NCBI GenBank assembly: GCA_947448795.1
Contig: CANFOZ010000023.1
Span: 1 to 33,686, forward strand
Source: Bacteroidota bacterium
Lineage (GTDB): Bacteria > Bacteroidota > Bacteroidia > AKYH767-A > JAHEYN01
Direction: 5' to 3'
Length of the DNA: 33,686 nucleotides
Position 1 is the first letter of the stretch; the number at the start of each line of letters is the position of its first letter. Position numbers and translations under genes: made by a program. This document shows positions 6,301-14,372 of this stretch, in pieces. A model generated the notes under the pieces. That model saw only the letters and a list, made by a program, of their open reading frames with translations, searched no databases and was not told the origin of the DNA.

Positions 6301-8694
6301 TTAAAATTTAAAATTCCATGTGATTGATGGCAATATTGGGAATAGCGAAACCTGTTTGGCTTGCACTTCTAAAGTACCTTGAGCGAAATCGCCCTTGTTC
6401 TGAAAATAGATGAAATAAGGGTTTTTGCGATTGTAGACATTGTATATCGCAAAAGTCCAACTGGATTGCACCTTGCCTTTGTTTTTTCCGTTCAGCGTGG
6501 CTGAAATATCGGCACGGTGATAAGGCGGCATTCGGTACCCGTTGCGGTCGCCGTATTCAGATACCACTTGCCCGTCTATTACATAACGGCGAACGGGAAT
6601 AGTAATAGCATTGCCCGACCCATACACCCAAACGAAAGAGAAAGTCCAACGCGGATTCAGTTCGTATGAAGAGATGAACGACACATCGTGGCGACGGTCG
6701 TAGCGCGCATAAAACTTTTTACCATAATTAAGATCCTCGAACTGACGAGTTGTCCAAGATAATGTATAGCCAATCCAACCGGTTAATTTGCCATATTTTT
6801 TATTTACAAAAAGCTCACCACCATAGGATTCTCCTTTGCCAAATACAAAGTTATTATCCGGATTCTCCTTCACATTATCGCCAGGTGCAAAACCGTCTTT
6901 GTAGTCGATGAGATTATGCATTGTCTTGTAATATGCTTCGAAGGAAGTTTCTATTTTGTTGTCTTTGAAATTCTTAAATAAACCGATCGCATATTGCCTT
7001 CCCAACTCAGGTTTAACTTTGTCGGTGCTCGGGAACCAGGTGTCGGTTGGCAGAGAAACTGAAGCCAAGGATGCTAGATGCGTGTATTGATAATTCTGAG
7101 TGAACGAGGCTTTGATCGACGTTGCCTTGTTAATTGCGAATTTCATACCGAGACGAGGTTCAGGTCCTGTATAGGTTTTTATGATATCGGATGACGTGTA
7201 ACTGGTAGTATCCACCACCCTGTCGTTACGGTCTTTTATATACCGATCAAAAGGACCAACGAAGGCATAGCCGGAATAGCGAATGCCGGCATTAATAGAG
7301 AGCCAGTCATTCACTTCGTAATCATCCGTAATATAAAGCGCCGCGTCGTGTGCATGCAGTTTAACAACTTTCCCTAAATCAAAAACAACTCCGCCTGATT
7401 CTGCAGAAGCACTGGTTGGCGTGAAGGTGTGATACACATAATTCAAACCAAATTTAACAGTATGTCGCACGTGCGGAAAATAGCTGAAGTCGACTTTGCC
7501 ATTCCAATCGCGAATACCCGAGAATAATTTGAAATCAAAATTATCCTGCCCTAATCCAAGCTCAAATTTATAGTCGCTAAAAATCAGCGATGAATTTACA
7601 AATAGTTTATCGTTGAAAAGGTGATTCCAGCGCAAAGAACCCGTCGCATTTCCCCATGGAATATTCGCCGAAAACGCCGACTCGGAATTTTTGTAGGTAA
7701 AAACATCACGACCGAAATAGCCACTCAGAAAAACCCGGTCTTTATCGGATAGTCGGTAATTCACTTTGGTATTCAGATCGTAAAAATAATAGCCAGAGCC
7801 AGCAAGTCGAGAAGTAGATTTAACAAGCGGCTTTATAAGAAAGTCGATGTAGGTTCTGCGCGCAGAAACGATAAACGACCCTGTATCGCTTTTGATAGGC
7901 CCTTGCAATGTAAGACGAGAGGCAATGAGTCCTATTCCGCCTTCGGCATGATACGACTTGCTATTGCCTTCCTTCATATTAATATCGATGACAGACGAAA
8001 GGCGACCACCGTATTGGGCTGGCATACCGCCTTTATAGAGCTCTAGGTTTTTAATAACATCGGAGTTGAACACCGAGAAGAAACCAAAGAGATGCGACGC
8101 GTTATACACGGTTGCTTCATCGAGTAAGATAAGGTTTTGATCAGGACCACCACCGCGCACATAGAAGCCGGAGTTACCTTCCCCTGCCGACTGCACACCG
8201 GGCAAAAGTTGAATGGTTTTAAGAATATCCACCTCACCCATAAAGGCAGGCAATTTCTTGATGGTTTCCATGGGTATCTCGTTCATCGACATCTGCGTAC
8301 TCTGCACGTTTTGATCTTTACGCTCGCCTTCGATGACAACCTCTTTAGACAATATCGACTTACTTTCAAGATTTGTATTGATACGCGTGTCTTTGTCGAG
8401 TGTGACAGGAATTGCTTTGTCAATAAAACCGAGGTAGGAGATCATCAGTGTATAGGTTCCTTTCTCCACTGTTATTGAATAGAAGCCGTATTGATTGGAG
8501 CTGGTTCCTTTCAGATTTTCCTTCAGATAAACATTGGCTCCCATCAGGTATTCGCCCGTGGCGGCTTCCTTAACATAACCACTGATGGTGTATTTTTCCT
8601 GAGCAACTAGTTGCTTAAAGGGGAAAAGAAAAAACATTACCAGCGAACAGATAAAAACAAAGTCGCTGATTGTTGATTTGTGTCGAAAATTCAT
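6301..8694 (-). CDS. TonB-dependent outer-membrane receptor with carboxypeptidase-regulatory-like N-terminal domain
   Basis: A 797-residue protein. After a signal peptide (cleavage near LVAQ-E) comes a CarboxypepD_reg-like beta domain (about 33-115; ISGYVKEAATGEYLMGANVY), then the plug domain (about 125-240; GFYVRGGGPDQNLILLDE and GGRLSSVIDINMKEGN), then the 22-strand barrel to the C-terminal aromatic residue (TWNFKF). Such proteins import a bound ligand through the outer membrane using TonB/ExbBD energy. The DUF4249 partner directly downstream supports a ligand-capture pair, not a SusCD polysaccharide system. The ligand cannot be deduced. Upstream lies the tRNA-Pro-like element with its own promoter; no separate TAnnTTTG was found between that element and this start, so the receptor may share that promoter. 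Confidence 0.95.
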   Translation of the reverse strand: MNFRHKSTISDFVFICSLVMFFLFPFKQLVAQEKYTISGYVKEAATGEYLMGANVYLKENLKGTSSNQYGFYSITVEKGTYTLMISYLGFIDKAIPVTLDKDTRINTNLESKSILSKEVVIEGERKDQNVQSTQMSMNEIPMETIKKLPAFMGEVDILKTIQLLPGVQSAGEGNSGFYVRGGGPDQNLILLDEATVYNASHLFGFFSVFNSDVIKNLELYKGGMPAQYGGRLSSVIDINMKEGNSKSYHAEGGIGLIASRLTLQGPIKSDTGSFIVSARRTYIDFLIKPLVKSTSRLAGSGYYFYDLNTKVNYRLSDKDRVFLSGYFGRDVFTYKNSESAFSANIPWGNATGSLRWNHLFNDKLFVNSSLIFSDYKFELGLGQDNFDFKLFSGIRDWNGKVDFSYFPHVRHTVKFGLNYVYHTFTPTSASAESGGVVFDLGKVVKLHAHDAALYITDDYEVNDWLSINAGIRYSGYAFVGPFDRYIKDRNDRVVDTTSYTSSDIIKTYTGPEPRLGMKFAINKATSIKASFTQNYQYTHLASLASVSLPTDTWFPSTDKVKPELGRQYAIGLFKNFKDNKIETSFEAYYKTMHNLIDYKDGFAPGDNVKENPDNNFVFGKGESYGGELFVNKKYGKLTGWIGYTLSWTTRQFEDLNYGKKFYARYDRRHDVSFISSYELNPRWTFSFVWVYGSGNAITIPVRRYVIDGQVVSEYGDRNGYRMPPYHRADISATLNGKNKGKVQSSWTFAIYNVYNRKNPYFIYFQNKGDFAQGTLEVQAKQVSLFPILPSITWNFKF

Positions 8695-8751
8695 AATTTA
8701 CAGCCGTGTTAGTATCAGACGAGATACATCTTTAAATCCTTCGACATTGAG

Positions 8752-8825
8752 CAGGGATAACGGGATTTGCCCCCACTACCTCCAACACCCCATGTTGGCG
8801 CGATACCAGGCTACGCTACACCCCG
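8752..8825 (-). tRNA. tRNA-Pro(GGG)-like gene, degenerate T-loop and acceptor end
   Basis: Read on the minus strand this 74-nt segment folds as a tRNA-Pro. The acceptor strand CGGGGTG is followed by TA at 8-9, a D-arm typical of bacterial tRNA-Pro (GCGTAGCCTGGTATCGC), and a perfect anticodon stem CCAAC/GTTGG around ATGGGGT, giving anticodon GGG with G37. The 3' part is abnormal. The T-loop reads GGCAAAT where TTCAAAT is expected, the T-stem has two G-T pairs, and acceptor position 72 is T opposite C1, whereas bacterial tRNA-Pro normally has C1-G72 and A73. No CCA is encoded (CTC follows). A consensus promoter lies 27 nt upstream, so it should be transcribed. It may be a decaying tRNA, a divergent working tRNA, or a tRNA-like leader of the TonB operon 57 nt downstream. 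Confidence 0.6.
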
Positions 8826-8852
8826 AACTTTATATTTTTGGAATTTGCGGTG

Positions 8853-8882
8853 CAAAGGTACGCTTCAAAAATGAATTTTCAA
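8853..8882 (-). promoter_or_regulatory. Consensus Bacteroidota promoter for the tRNA-Pro-like gene
   Basis: On the minus strand TTG (8880-8882) is separated by exactly 19 nt from TACCTTTG (8853-8860), a full match to the TTG-N19-TAnnTTTG pattern. Transcription would begin near 8847, about 20 nt before the tRNA-like segment. The TTG end overlaps the last codons of the UbiA-like gene upstream. Confidence 0.75.
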
Positions 8883-9763
8883 GGAATGTAGACGTTGCGC
8901 AACACGCAGTTTGCAAAAAACAAACATAGGGATAACAGGAGTAGTGTAGCATCCAAGTATAGATAATACCACTCCGAATCTCGCTTGAAAGCAGGACTAA
9001 AAATGAGGTATGCAGCAGCTGCAGCGACTACGATATCGGATGCAAAAAGCAGAAATGCGCCATTAAACAAATGCATAAAAGCAAGCACTACATAAACACC
9101 CAGCAGCACTGCAGACAAGCGCCTAGCCATCCCATTACCCCATCGTATCGGCAGTGAATTAACTCCTGCAATGCGGTCCTGCAATGCATCGCGAACATCA
9201 AAGGGCAAGGTGATTGCGATAATAAAGCAACAGCGCTGTATGCATAGCACGACTATTTTTAGCTGCATGCCATCCATGCCGCTTTGCATAGCAGGCAGAA
9301 GGATGCTTACAATTGACCAAACGACACCGATCAACATCAGCTTTATAAACCCAAACCTGCGTAGGCCTTTCAATTGCAGAGAACCTGCAGTGAAAGAAAC
9401 CGAATAGAGCAGTGTCAAACCTGCTGACACGAGAAAAACATACCTTACGCTTGTAGAGACCGCATTCAAAAAAAACAACGTTGCGCAAAAACAAAGCAGG
9501 TATAAAAAAAGGAAGGCCAAGTCCGAGCCCTTTATTTTTGGCTTCTTTGTGATTACCGAAAAGTGTGACCAGAAAAGCACTAAACGACTAAGTTTATATT
9601 CCAGATAGGTAGCAAAGAAAACCAATCCAACCAGCGGGCTAAAAATTGCATGTTCGCCCCAAGCAATCGGCGCAGTATAAACAAGGCCAGCAGCCGCAAA
9701 CGCTATTAGCCATTGGCTTTGGTAAAACAAAAGAAGGCATTTGCGCAGGTATTGCATTGACAT
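8879..9763 (-). CDS. UbiA-like integral membrane protein (putative prenyltransferase fold)
   Basis: A 294-residue protein with about eight or nine hydrophobic helices. The segment FDVRDALQDRIAGVNSLPIR matches the second aspartate-rich loop of UbiA-type prenyltransferases (DxxxD followed by G-x-x-x-LP), the part that binds diphosphate and Mg2+. The first loop, normally NDxxD, is not evident in the expected place (YLEYKLSRLV), so catalytic activity is uncertain. UbiA enzymes attach isoprenoid chains to aromatic or lipid acceptors in the inner membrane; Bacteroidota carry several divergent members of unknown acceptor. The start ATG at 9763 is followed by a basic N-terminus. It is divergent from the DUF4199 gene, with 95 nt between the two starts. 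Confidence 0.65.
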   Translation of the reverse strand: MSMQYLRKCLLLFYQSQWLIAFAAAGLVYTAPIAWGEHAIFSPLVGLVFFATYLEYKLSRLVLFWSHFSVITKKPKIKGSDLAFLFLYLLCFCATLFFLNAVSTSVRYVFLVSAGLTLLYSVSFTAGSLQLKGLRRFGFIKLMLIGVVWSIVSILLPAMQSGMDGMQLKIVVLCIQRCCFIIAITLPFDVRDALQDRIAGVNSLPIRWGNGMARRLSAVLLGVYVVLAFMHLFNGAFLLFASDIVVAAAAAYLIFSPAFKRDSEWYYLYLDATLLLLSLCLFFANCVLRNVYIP

Positions 9764-9816
9764 ATTCCTGCAAGATTACTCAAAACATTGATAAAACACA
9801 CAGAAAGAGCAGTTCT

Positions 9817-9846
9817 TTGGGGATGCGATCCTTTTTCTAACTTTGC
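9817..9846 (+). promoter_or_regulatory. Consensus promoter for the DUF4199-glycosyltransferase gene run
   Basis: TTG (9817-9819), a 19-nt spacer and TAACTTTG (9839-9846) match the Bacteroidota pattern fully. Transcription should start near 9853, leaving a leader of only a few bases before the ATG at 9859. Confidence 0.75.
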
Positions 9847-9858
9847 ACAAAAACGGAC

Positions 9859-10419
9859 ATGAATAACAGCGCATTCACACGCACTTCAATGCAATTTGGG
9901 GCATATAGCGGGCTTTCTAAGTTCGTCTTGTTCTTGTTGCTCTACTTTATGCATGTGAGCCCCTTGGGCAATTGGTCGTCCCTGGGTTATATCCTTGCCA
10001 TACTTTTTATCGTTTTAGGCACCCGTTTTCACCGCGATCAAGACTCCGAGTCATACATGACTTTTGGAAGAGGTGTCGGTATCGGTTTCTCTATTTCGAC
10101 ATGTTCTTCTATTCTTTATGCGCTCATGGTTTATATTTTCGGCATGTTGGTAGATGCATCCATTCTTGATGTATATAAAAAAGAGAGTTTAAAAGCGTTA
10201 GACGAAGCATCGAAAATGTTCCAGAGCGAAGCCATGCAATCTAAGATGGGTGAGGTTGTGCAACAGATTGAAAAGATTACCATGGTGGATATAGCACAAT
10301 CGGTATTCATGAATGGCATCTTGGGAGGTCTCTTCGCTGCACTAATCGTGTCTCTTATCCTCCGCCGAAAGCGTCCTTTCTTTGACGACAACCAGTCTAC
10401 CTCTAACGAATCCAACTAA
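9859..10419 (+). CDS. DUF4199 family membrane protein
   Basis: A 186-residue protein with four membrane helices (about 17-34, 39-56, 76-98 and 152-172) and a soluble helical segment between helices 3 and 4 (KESLKALDEASKMFQSE). The N-terminal pattern FGAYSGL, the GTRFHRDQDS loop and the FGRGVGIGF motif match the DUF4199 family, found in Bacteroidota and commonly encoded directly before a GT2 glycosyltransferase, as here. Its function is not known; the neighbourhood suggests envelope glycan or lipid-linked sugar work. The downstream glycosyltransferase starts 11 nt after the stop. A full consensus promoter precedes the start, so this is the first gene of the run that continues to aroK. Confidence 0.85.
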   Translation: MNNSAFTRTSMQFGAYSGLSKFVLFLLLYFMHVSPLGNWSSLGYILAILFIVLGTRFHRDQDSESYMTFGRGVGIGFSISTCSSILYALMVYIFGMLVDASILDVYKKESLKALDEASKMFQSEAMQSKMGEVVQQIEKITMVDIAQSVFMNGILGGLFAALIVSLILRRKRPFFDDNQSTSNESN

Positions 10420-10430
10420 AAACGAATTCC

Positions 10431-11396
10431 TTGAGTCAAAACTCGCATCCTGCTATTTCCGTTATCGTTCCCTTGCTGAATGAAGACGAGTCCCTTCCTG
10501 AGCTCGCCTCTTGGATTGAACGGGTGATGACTGCCCATGGCTACACCTATGAAGTGCTCTTTATCGACGATGGCAGCACTGATAAATCCTGGTCGGTGAT
10601 TCAAGAATTAGGTCGTGCAAACAGTTCCATGCGTGGCATTCGCATGCGTCGTAACTATGGCAAATCGGCGGCACTGAGTATTGGCTTCAGCGCTTGTAAA
10701 GGCAAAGTAGTCATCACCATGGATGCTGATTTACAAGACAGTCCCGACGAGATACCTGGACTTTATAGTATGATTACTGAAGAAGGGTACGATCTTGTTT
10801 CTGGCTGGAAGAGAAAACGCTACGACCCAATCTCCAAGACACTCCCAAGTAAATTTTTCAATTGGACCACGCGTCGCATGTCGAAAGTAAAAAACCTACA
10901 CGACTTCAACTGCGGCTTAAAAGCCTATCGTAGCGAGGTGGTGAAAAGCATCGAAGTGTACGGCGAGATGCATCGCTATATTCCCGTTATTGCTAGCTGG
11001 GCTGGTTTCAACCGCATAGGCGAGAAAATAGTGGAACATCGCGAACGCAAATATGGAACCACCAAGTTTGGCTTAGAGCGCTTCGTGAATGGATTCTTGG
11101 ATTTGCTCAGCATCTCCTTCTCTTCGAAGTTCGGCAAGAAGCCGATGCACCTCTTCGGATTGCTCGGTTCCATCTTCTTTATGGTTGGTTTTGTAATTGC
11201 CGCATACTTGATGTACGAAAAGATCTTTAACCAAGTGTTTCGCATGACCGAGCGTCCCCTGTTTTATTTTGGTTTACTTGCCATGGTTATCGGCACACAA
11301 TTGTTTGTCGGTGGCTTCTTGGGCGAATTGATCTCGCGCGTTTCACCTGATCGAAACAACTACCACGTGGCCGAAAAATCAAATATATCCGAATAG
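10431..11396 (+). CDS. GT2 glycosyltransferase, dolichol/undecaprenyl-phosphate sugar transferase type
   Basis: A 321-residue enzyme with a GT-A domain: VIVPLLNE at about 11-18, FIDDGSTD near 44-51 and the metal-binding MDADLQD near 97-103. The last ~80 residues hold two membrane helices (about 243-268 and 277-300), the layout of ArnC/GtrB/DPM1-like enzymes that move a sugar from UDP or GDP to a polyprenyl phosphate on the inner face of the inner membrane. The start is a TTG: there is no ATG before the conserved first strand, and the sequence from TTG reads directly into it. The GT9 gene begins 2 nt after the stop. Donor sugar and acceptor cannot be read from the sequence. Confidence 0.92.
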   Translation: MSQNSHPAISVIVPLLNEDESLPELASWIERVMTAHGYTYEVLFIDDGSTDKSWSVIQELGRANSSMRGIRMRRNYGKSAALSIGFSACKGKVVITMDADLQDSPDEIPGLYSMITEEGYDLVSGWKRKRYDPISKTLPSKFFNWTTRRMSKVKNLHDFNCGLKAYRSEVVKSIEVYGEMHRYIPVIASWAGFNRIGEKIVEHRERKYGTTKFGLERFVNGFLDLLSISFSSKFGKKPMHLFGLLGSIFFMVGFVIAAYLMYEKIFNQVFRMTERPLFYFGLLAMVIGTQLFVGGFLGELISRVSPDRNNYHVAEKSNISE

Positions 11397-11398
11397 TT

Positions 11399-12496
11399 AT
11401 GGAATTGAATGAGGTAAAATTCGACTGTCGGTATTTCAAGGGAGGCATTCCTTGCACACCGAATAAGAAAGAAGGCAAGGTTTGCCCTACCTGTGATTCC
11501 TACTCCCCCATCACAAAAAAAATCCTCATCATCAAATTAGGTGCTTTGGGTGATGTTATCCGAACAACGCCATTGGTGACGCGTTTCAGAAACGAATATC
11601 CTGGTTGTCACATCACTTGGATTACGTTATCACCTGCTATTTTACCAAAGAAAAAGATAGACGAAATCCTCCCTTTTGATTTCGTTTCGGTTTATGGTTT
11701 ACAACACCGTGCTTTTGACATCGCTATCAACCTCGACAAAGAGCTTGAAGCCTGTGCTCTTTTAGCGGATGTTCAAGCAGAAAAAAAATTGGGCTTCATT
11801 TGGAAAAACAACCAACTGGACATCGCCAACCCAGAAGCCAAGCATAAACTCATCACTGGCCTCTTCGACAACATCTCGCAAAGCAATACCAAAAGTTATC
11901 TAGAAGAAATCTTCGAAATCTGCGGAATGAAATTCCAAGGCGAAGAATACCTGCTCGATATCGACCCTGACTTTTCCGAGAAGTGGAAATCACTCGACGC
12001 AAAAGCCAATGGAAAAATTATTGTAGGACTTAACACCGGCTGCGGAAAGCGTTGGCTGACGCGCCTTTGGAGAGAAGATTATTGGTTACAACTCATCAAG
12101 GATTTGGAACAAGGCGGCTACTACCCCGTGCTCCTTGGCGGAAAAGATGAAGATGCCCAAAACCAGCGCATGAGCACGCTTAGCGGAGCATACTATCCAG
12201 GCACCTTCTCCTTAGAAGAATTCATCGCACTTACGAGTCGATGCGACCTGGTGGTATCGGCTGTGTCGATGATGATGCACATTGCTGTAGGCTTGCAAAA
12301 ACCTTTGATTTTATTCAACAATATTTTCAACCCCAATGAGTTTCATCTCTATGGACGCGGCGCTATCGTGCAACCAGCAACCGGCTGCGATTGCTACTTT
12401 GGCAATACCTGTTCTCGCACCGATCGCTGCATGAATCACCTCGATCCCAAAAGCGTTTACCAAGCTATCGAAGCACACGCTCCATCCAAGGCATGA
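11399..12496 (+). CDS. GT9 (heptosyltransferase-like) glycosyltransferase with N- and C-terminal cysteine clusters
   Basis: A 365-residue GT-B enzyme. KILIIKLGALGDVIRTTPLV (about 41-60) is the GT9/heptosyltransferase N-terminal signature; GLNTGCGKRWLTRLW opens the second domain, and the donor-site region ends near SMMMHIAVGLQKPLI. Two cysteine groups flank the fold: Cys10, 19, 29 and 32 in FDCRYFKGGIPC and GKVCPTC, and Cys330, 332, 338 and 344 in GCDCYFGNTC and RTDRC. I recall a GT9 subgroup in other phyla with the same CRYF-G-x-PC N-terminus, so this is a subfamily trait and not a local oddity; a metal or Fe-S site is my inference. The gene overlaps the next start by 4 nt (ATGA). Confidence 0.88.
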   Translation: MELNEVKFDCRYFKGGIPCTPNKKEGKVCPTCDSYSPITKKILIIKLGALGDVIRTTPLVTRFRNEYPGCHITWITLSPAILPKKKIDEILPFDFVSVYGLQHRAFDIAINLDKELEACALLADVQAEKKLGFIWKNNQLDIANPEAKHKLITGLFDNISQSNTKSYLEEIFEICGMKFQGEEYLLDIDPDFSEKWKSLDAKANGKIIVGLNTGCGKRWLTRLWREDYWLQLIKDLEQGGYYPVLLGGKDEDAQNQRMSTLSGAYYPGTFSLEEFIALTSRCDLVVSAVSMMMHIAVGLQKPLILFNNIFNPNEFHLYGRGAIVQPATGCDCYFGNTCSRTDRCMNHLDPKSVYQAIEAHAPSKA

Positions 12497-13611
12497 AGAT
12501 AGCCTACCTATCTACTTTTTATCCACTGCGCGGTGGCATCGCTCAGTTCAACGCTGCACTCTACCGAGAATTAGAGAAGGAGCATCAAACAAAGGCCTAC
12601 ACCTTTTCGAGACAATATCCCGCCATCTTATTTCCAGGCAAGTCGCAATACGTGACTCCCGAAGACCACGCAGATCCTATTCCGGCGGATGCTGTTTTAG
12701 ACACCATCAATCCGCTGACCTATTACACGACAGCAAAAAAAATAAAAACCTTTGGTCCAGATCTTGTGCTGACCAAGTTTTGGATGCCCTACTTTGCACC
12801 ATCCTTAGGAAGCGTATTCAAACAATTGAAAAACAAGAGTCGCATTGTCTCCATTCTAGACAACGTTATTCCCCATGAAAAACGACCGGGAGATATGGCG
12901 CTTACACGCTTCTTTCTTCGACAAAATCACGGTTTTGTGGTCATGAGCGAAGCCGTAAAAAAAGACCTGCTCAGTCTGCACCCGACAGCACGATACCTGT
13001 ATCATCCGCATCCCCTTTATGACCATTTTGGAAAGGCAGCAGAACGCAAAGAAGCAAGAACAAAACTGCATTTACCACAAGACAAGAAGATGCTGCTCTT
13101 CTTTGGTTTTATTCGCGACTACAAAGGCTTGGACCTATTAATCAACGCCCTTCAGCAACTTGACGCTTCCTACGAACTCATCATAGCAGGCGAAGTATAC
13201 GGCGACTTCACAAGCTACCACGAACAGATTGAACGACTTGGTTTAACGAAGCGCGTTCATCTCCATACCCGTTATATTAGCGACGACGAAGTGCCTTTGT
13301 TTTTTTCAGCCGCAGATGTGTGTGTGCTGCCCTACAAAACGGCTACTCAGAGCGGAATCACATCCATCGCCTACCACTTCGAACTGCCTGTTATTGCAAC
13401 CGATGTAGGCGGCCTGAAAGAATACATCCTTCATCAACAAACAGGCTTGATTGTTGATAGACCAGATGCTCAACTTATCGCAGAGGCAATCAAACACTAT
13501 TTCGATGCATCGATGATCGAGCACTTCAAAGCAGCGATCAAACAATTAAAAGACGCCCATTCCTGGGCCCATTTAGCGAAGGAAATTATTGACTTCCAAA
13601 ACACCCTTTAA
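12493..13611 (+). CDS. Glycosyltransferase, GT4/group 1 family
   Basis: A 372-residue GT-B enzyme. The N-terminus MKIAYLSTFYPLRGGIAQ has the glycine-rich acceptor-side loop of group 1 transferases. The second domain starts near LLFFGFIRDYKGLDLLI and carries the nucleotide-sugar site with the E-x7-E region (CVLPYKTATQSGITSIAYHF, then ELPVIATDVGGLKE). The ORF track begins at 12391, inside the previous gene in another frame; the ATG at 12493, overlapping the GT9 stop by 4 nt, gives the conserved N-terminus and is preferred. With the GT2 and GT9 genes it forms a three-transferase set that probably builds one surface glycan or lipid-linked sugar. Substrates are unknown. Confidence 0.9.
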   Translation: MKIAYLSTFYPLRGGIAQFNAALYRELEKEHQTKAYTFSRQYPAILFPGKSQYVTPEDHADPIPADAVLDTINPLTYYTTAKKIKTFGPDLVLTKFWMPYFAPSLGSVFKQLKNKSRIVSILDNVIPHEKRPGDMALTRFFLRQNHGFVVMSEAVKKDLLSLHPTARYLYHPHPLYDHFGKAAERKEARTKLHLPQDKKMLLFFGFIRDYKGLDLLINALQQLDASYELIIAGEVYGDFTSYHEQIERLGLTKRVHLHTRYISDDEVPLFFSAADVCVLPYKTATQSGITSIAYHFELPVIATDVGGLKEYILHQQTGLIVDRPDAQLIAEAIKHYFDASMIEHFKAAIKQLKDAHSWAHLAKEIIDFQNTL

Positions 13612-13613
13612 GC

Positions 13614-14345
13614 ATGATTAAAACAACATTTTATCGCATTCTGCTTTGCCTTTTCATTGCGCTTCCTGCCGTTGGGTTCAGTCAAACCTTCAAAATATTC
13701 AAAGGCGACACCATCAACCGCATCGATGCAAAGGGTAAAAAGCAAGGCGTCTGGAAGAAATACTACAAAAGCGATAAATTGTATTTCACCGGAACTTTTA
13801 AGGACGATGTAAAAACTGGACTGTTCGTGTATTATTACGAAAACGGTCGTGTGATGGGAAAGTACAACTTCTTTGATACTGGCAAGCGCTGCGTTTTCGA
13901 AGGCTTTTATGAATCGGATAGCTTGAAATCCAAAGGGTTTTACTTGGATGAAAAGAAAGATAGCATGTGGACATTTTATTATGAAAACGGCACGCTATCC
14001 TCCACAGGAAAATATATTTTGGATAAAGAGGAAGGACCCTGGAAATCGTTTTACGATAACGGCATTCCCTTGGAGACAACGCAATACAAAGCAGGCAAAA
14101 AAGAAGGTCCGATCAAAAACTACTACCCCGATGGCAAGGTTAAAATGGAGACCCAGCTCAAAGGCGGAGATTTCGATGGATTGAGCCGATTCTATCACGA
14201 GAATGGAAAAGTTGCTCAGGAAGGCATCTATCGAAACGGATTGCGCGACTCTACGTGGAGTCACTACACCGACGCAGGCAGTATCGAATACCTTGAATTT
14301 TATAGCAAGGGCGTGCTTTTACGCACCGAAGAACAGAAAAAATAA
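13614..14345 (+). CDS. Exported YwqK/MORN-like repeat protein
   Basis: A 243-residue protein with a signal peptide (cleavage near VGFSQ-T). The rest consists of seven or eight imperfect repeats of about 22-24 residues with the pattern G-x-W-x-x-YY-x-x-G-x-L-x-x-x-G-x-Y (for example GPWKSFYDNGIPLETTQYKA and GLSRFYHENGKVAQEG). These are the MORN-variant repeats of the YwqK family, which databases often label 'antitoxin' from the Bacillus YwqK example. Here the exported location and lack of an adjacent toxin make an antitoxin role unlikely; a periplasmic or surface structural role is more plausible. It starts 2 nt after the glycosyltransferase stop, so it is in the same transcript. Confidence 0.85.
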   Translation: MIKTTFYRILLCLFIALPAVGFSQTFKIFKGDTINRIDAKGKKQGVWKKYYKSDKLYFTGTFKDDVKTGLFVYYYENGRVMGKYNFFDTGKRCVFEGFYESDSLKSKGFYLDEKKDSMWTFYYENGTLSSTGKYILDKEEGPWKSFYDNGIPLETTQYKAGKKEGPIKNYYPDGKVKMETQLKGGDFDGLSRFYHENGKVAQEGIYRNGLRDSTWSHYTDAGSIEYLEFYSKGVLLRTEEQKK

Positions 14346-14347
14346 GT

Positions 14348-14355
14348 TATCTTTG
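14348..14355 (+). promoter_or_regulatory. Putative internal -7 element TATCTTTG before mnmA
   Basis: TATCTTTG fits TAnnTTTG and lies 17 nt before the mnmA start in the only gap over 15 nt within this run. No TTG at the usual spacing was found. It may give mnmA and later genes their own promoter. Confidence 0.5.
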
Positions 14356-14372
14356 TAGCTCAAAACAGCCCC

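Noticed and set aside
8928-8945. Near-match to the I-SceI site (TAGGGATAACAGG) and a similar string near 8753
   Set aside because: The first lies inside the coding end of the UbiA-like gene and the second in the acceptor stem of the tRNA-like gene; no homing endonuclease or intron signs are present, so I treat this as chance.
12391-12492. N-terminal extension of the GT4-like gene
   Set aside because: It reads out of frame within the GT9 gene; ATG 12493 in the ATGA overlap matches the family start.
13614-14345. YwqK-type protein as antitoxin of a toxin-antitoxin pair
   Set aside because: It has a signal peptide, lies in a glycan operon and has no small toxin gene beside it.
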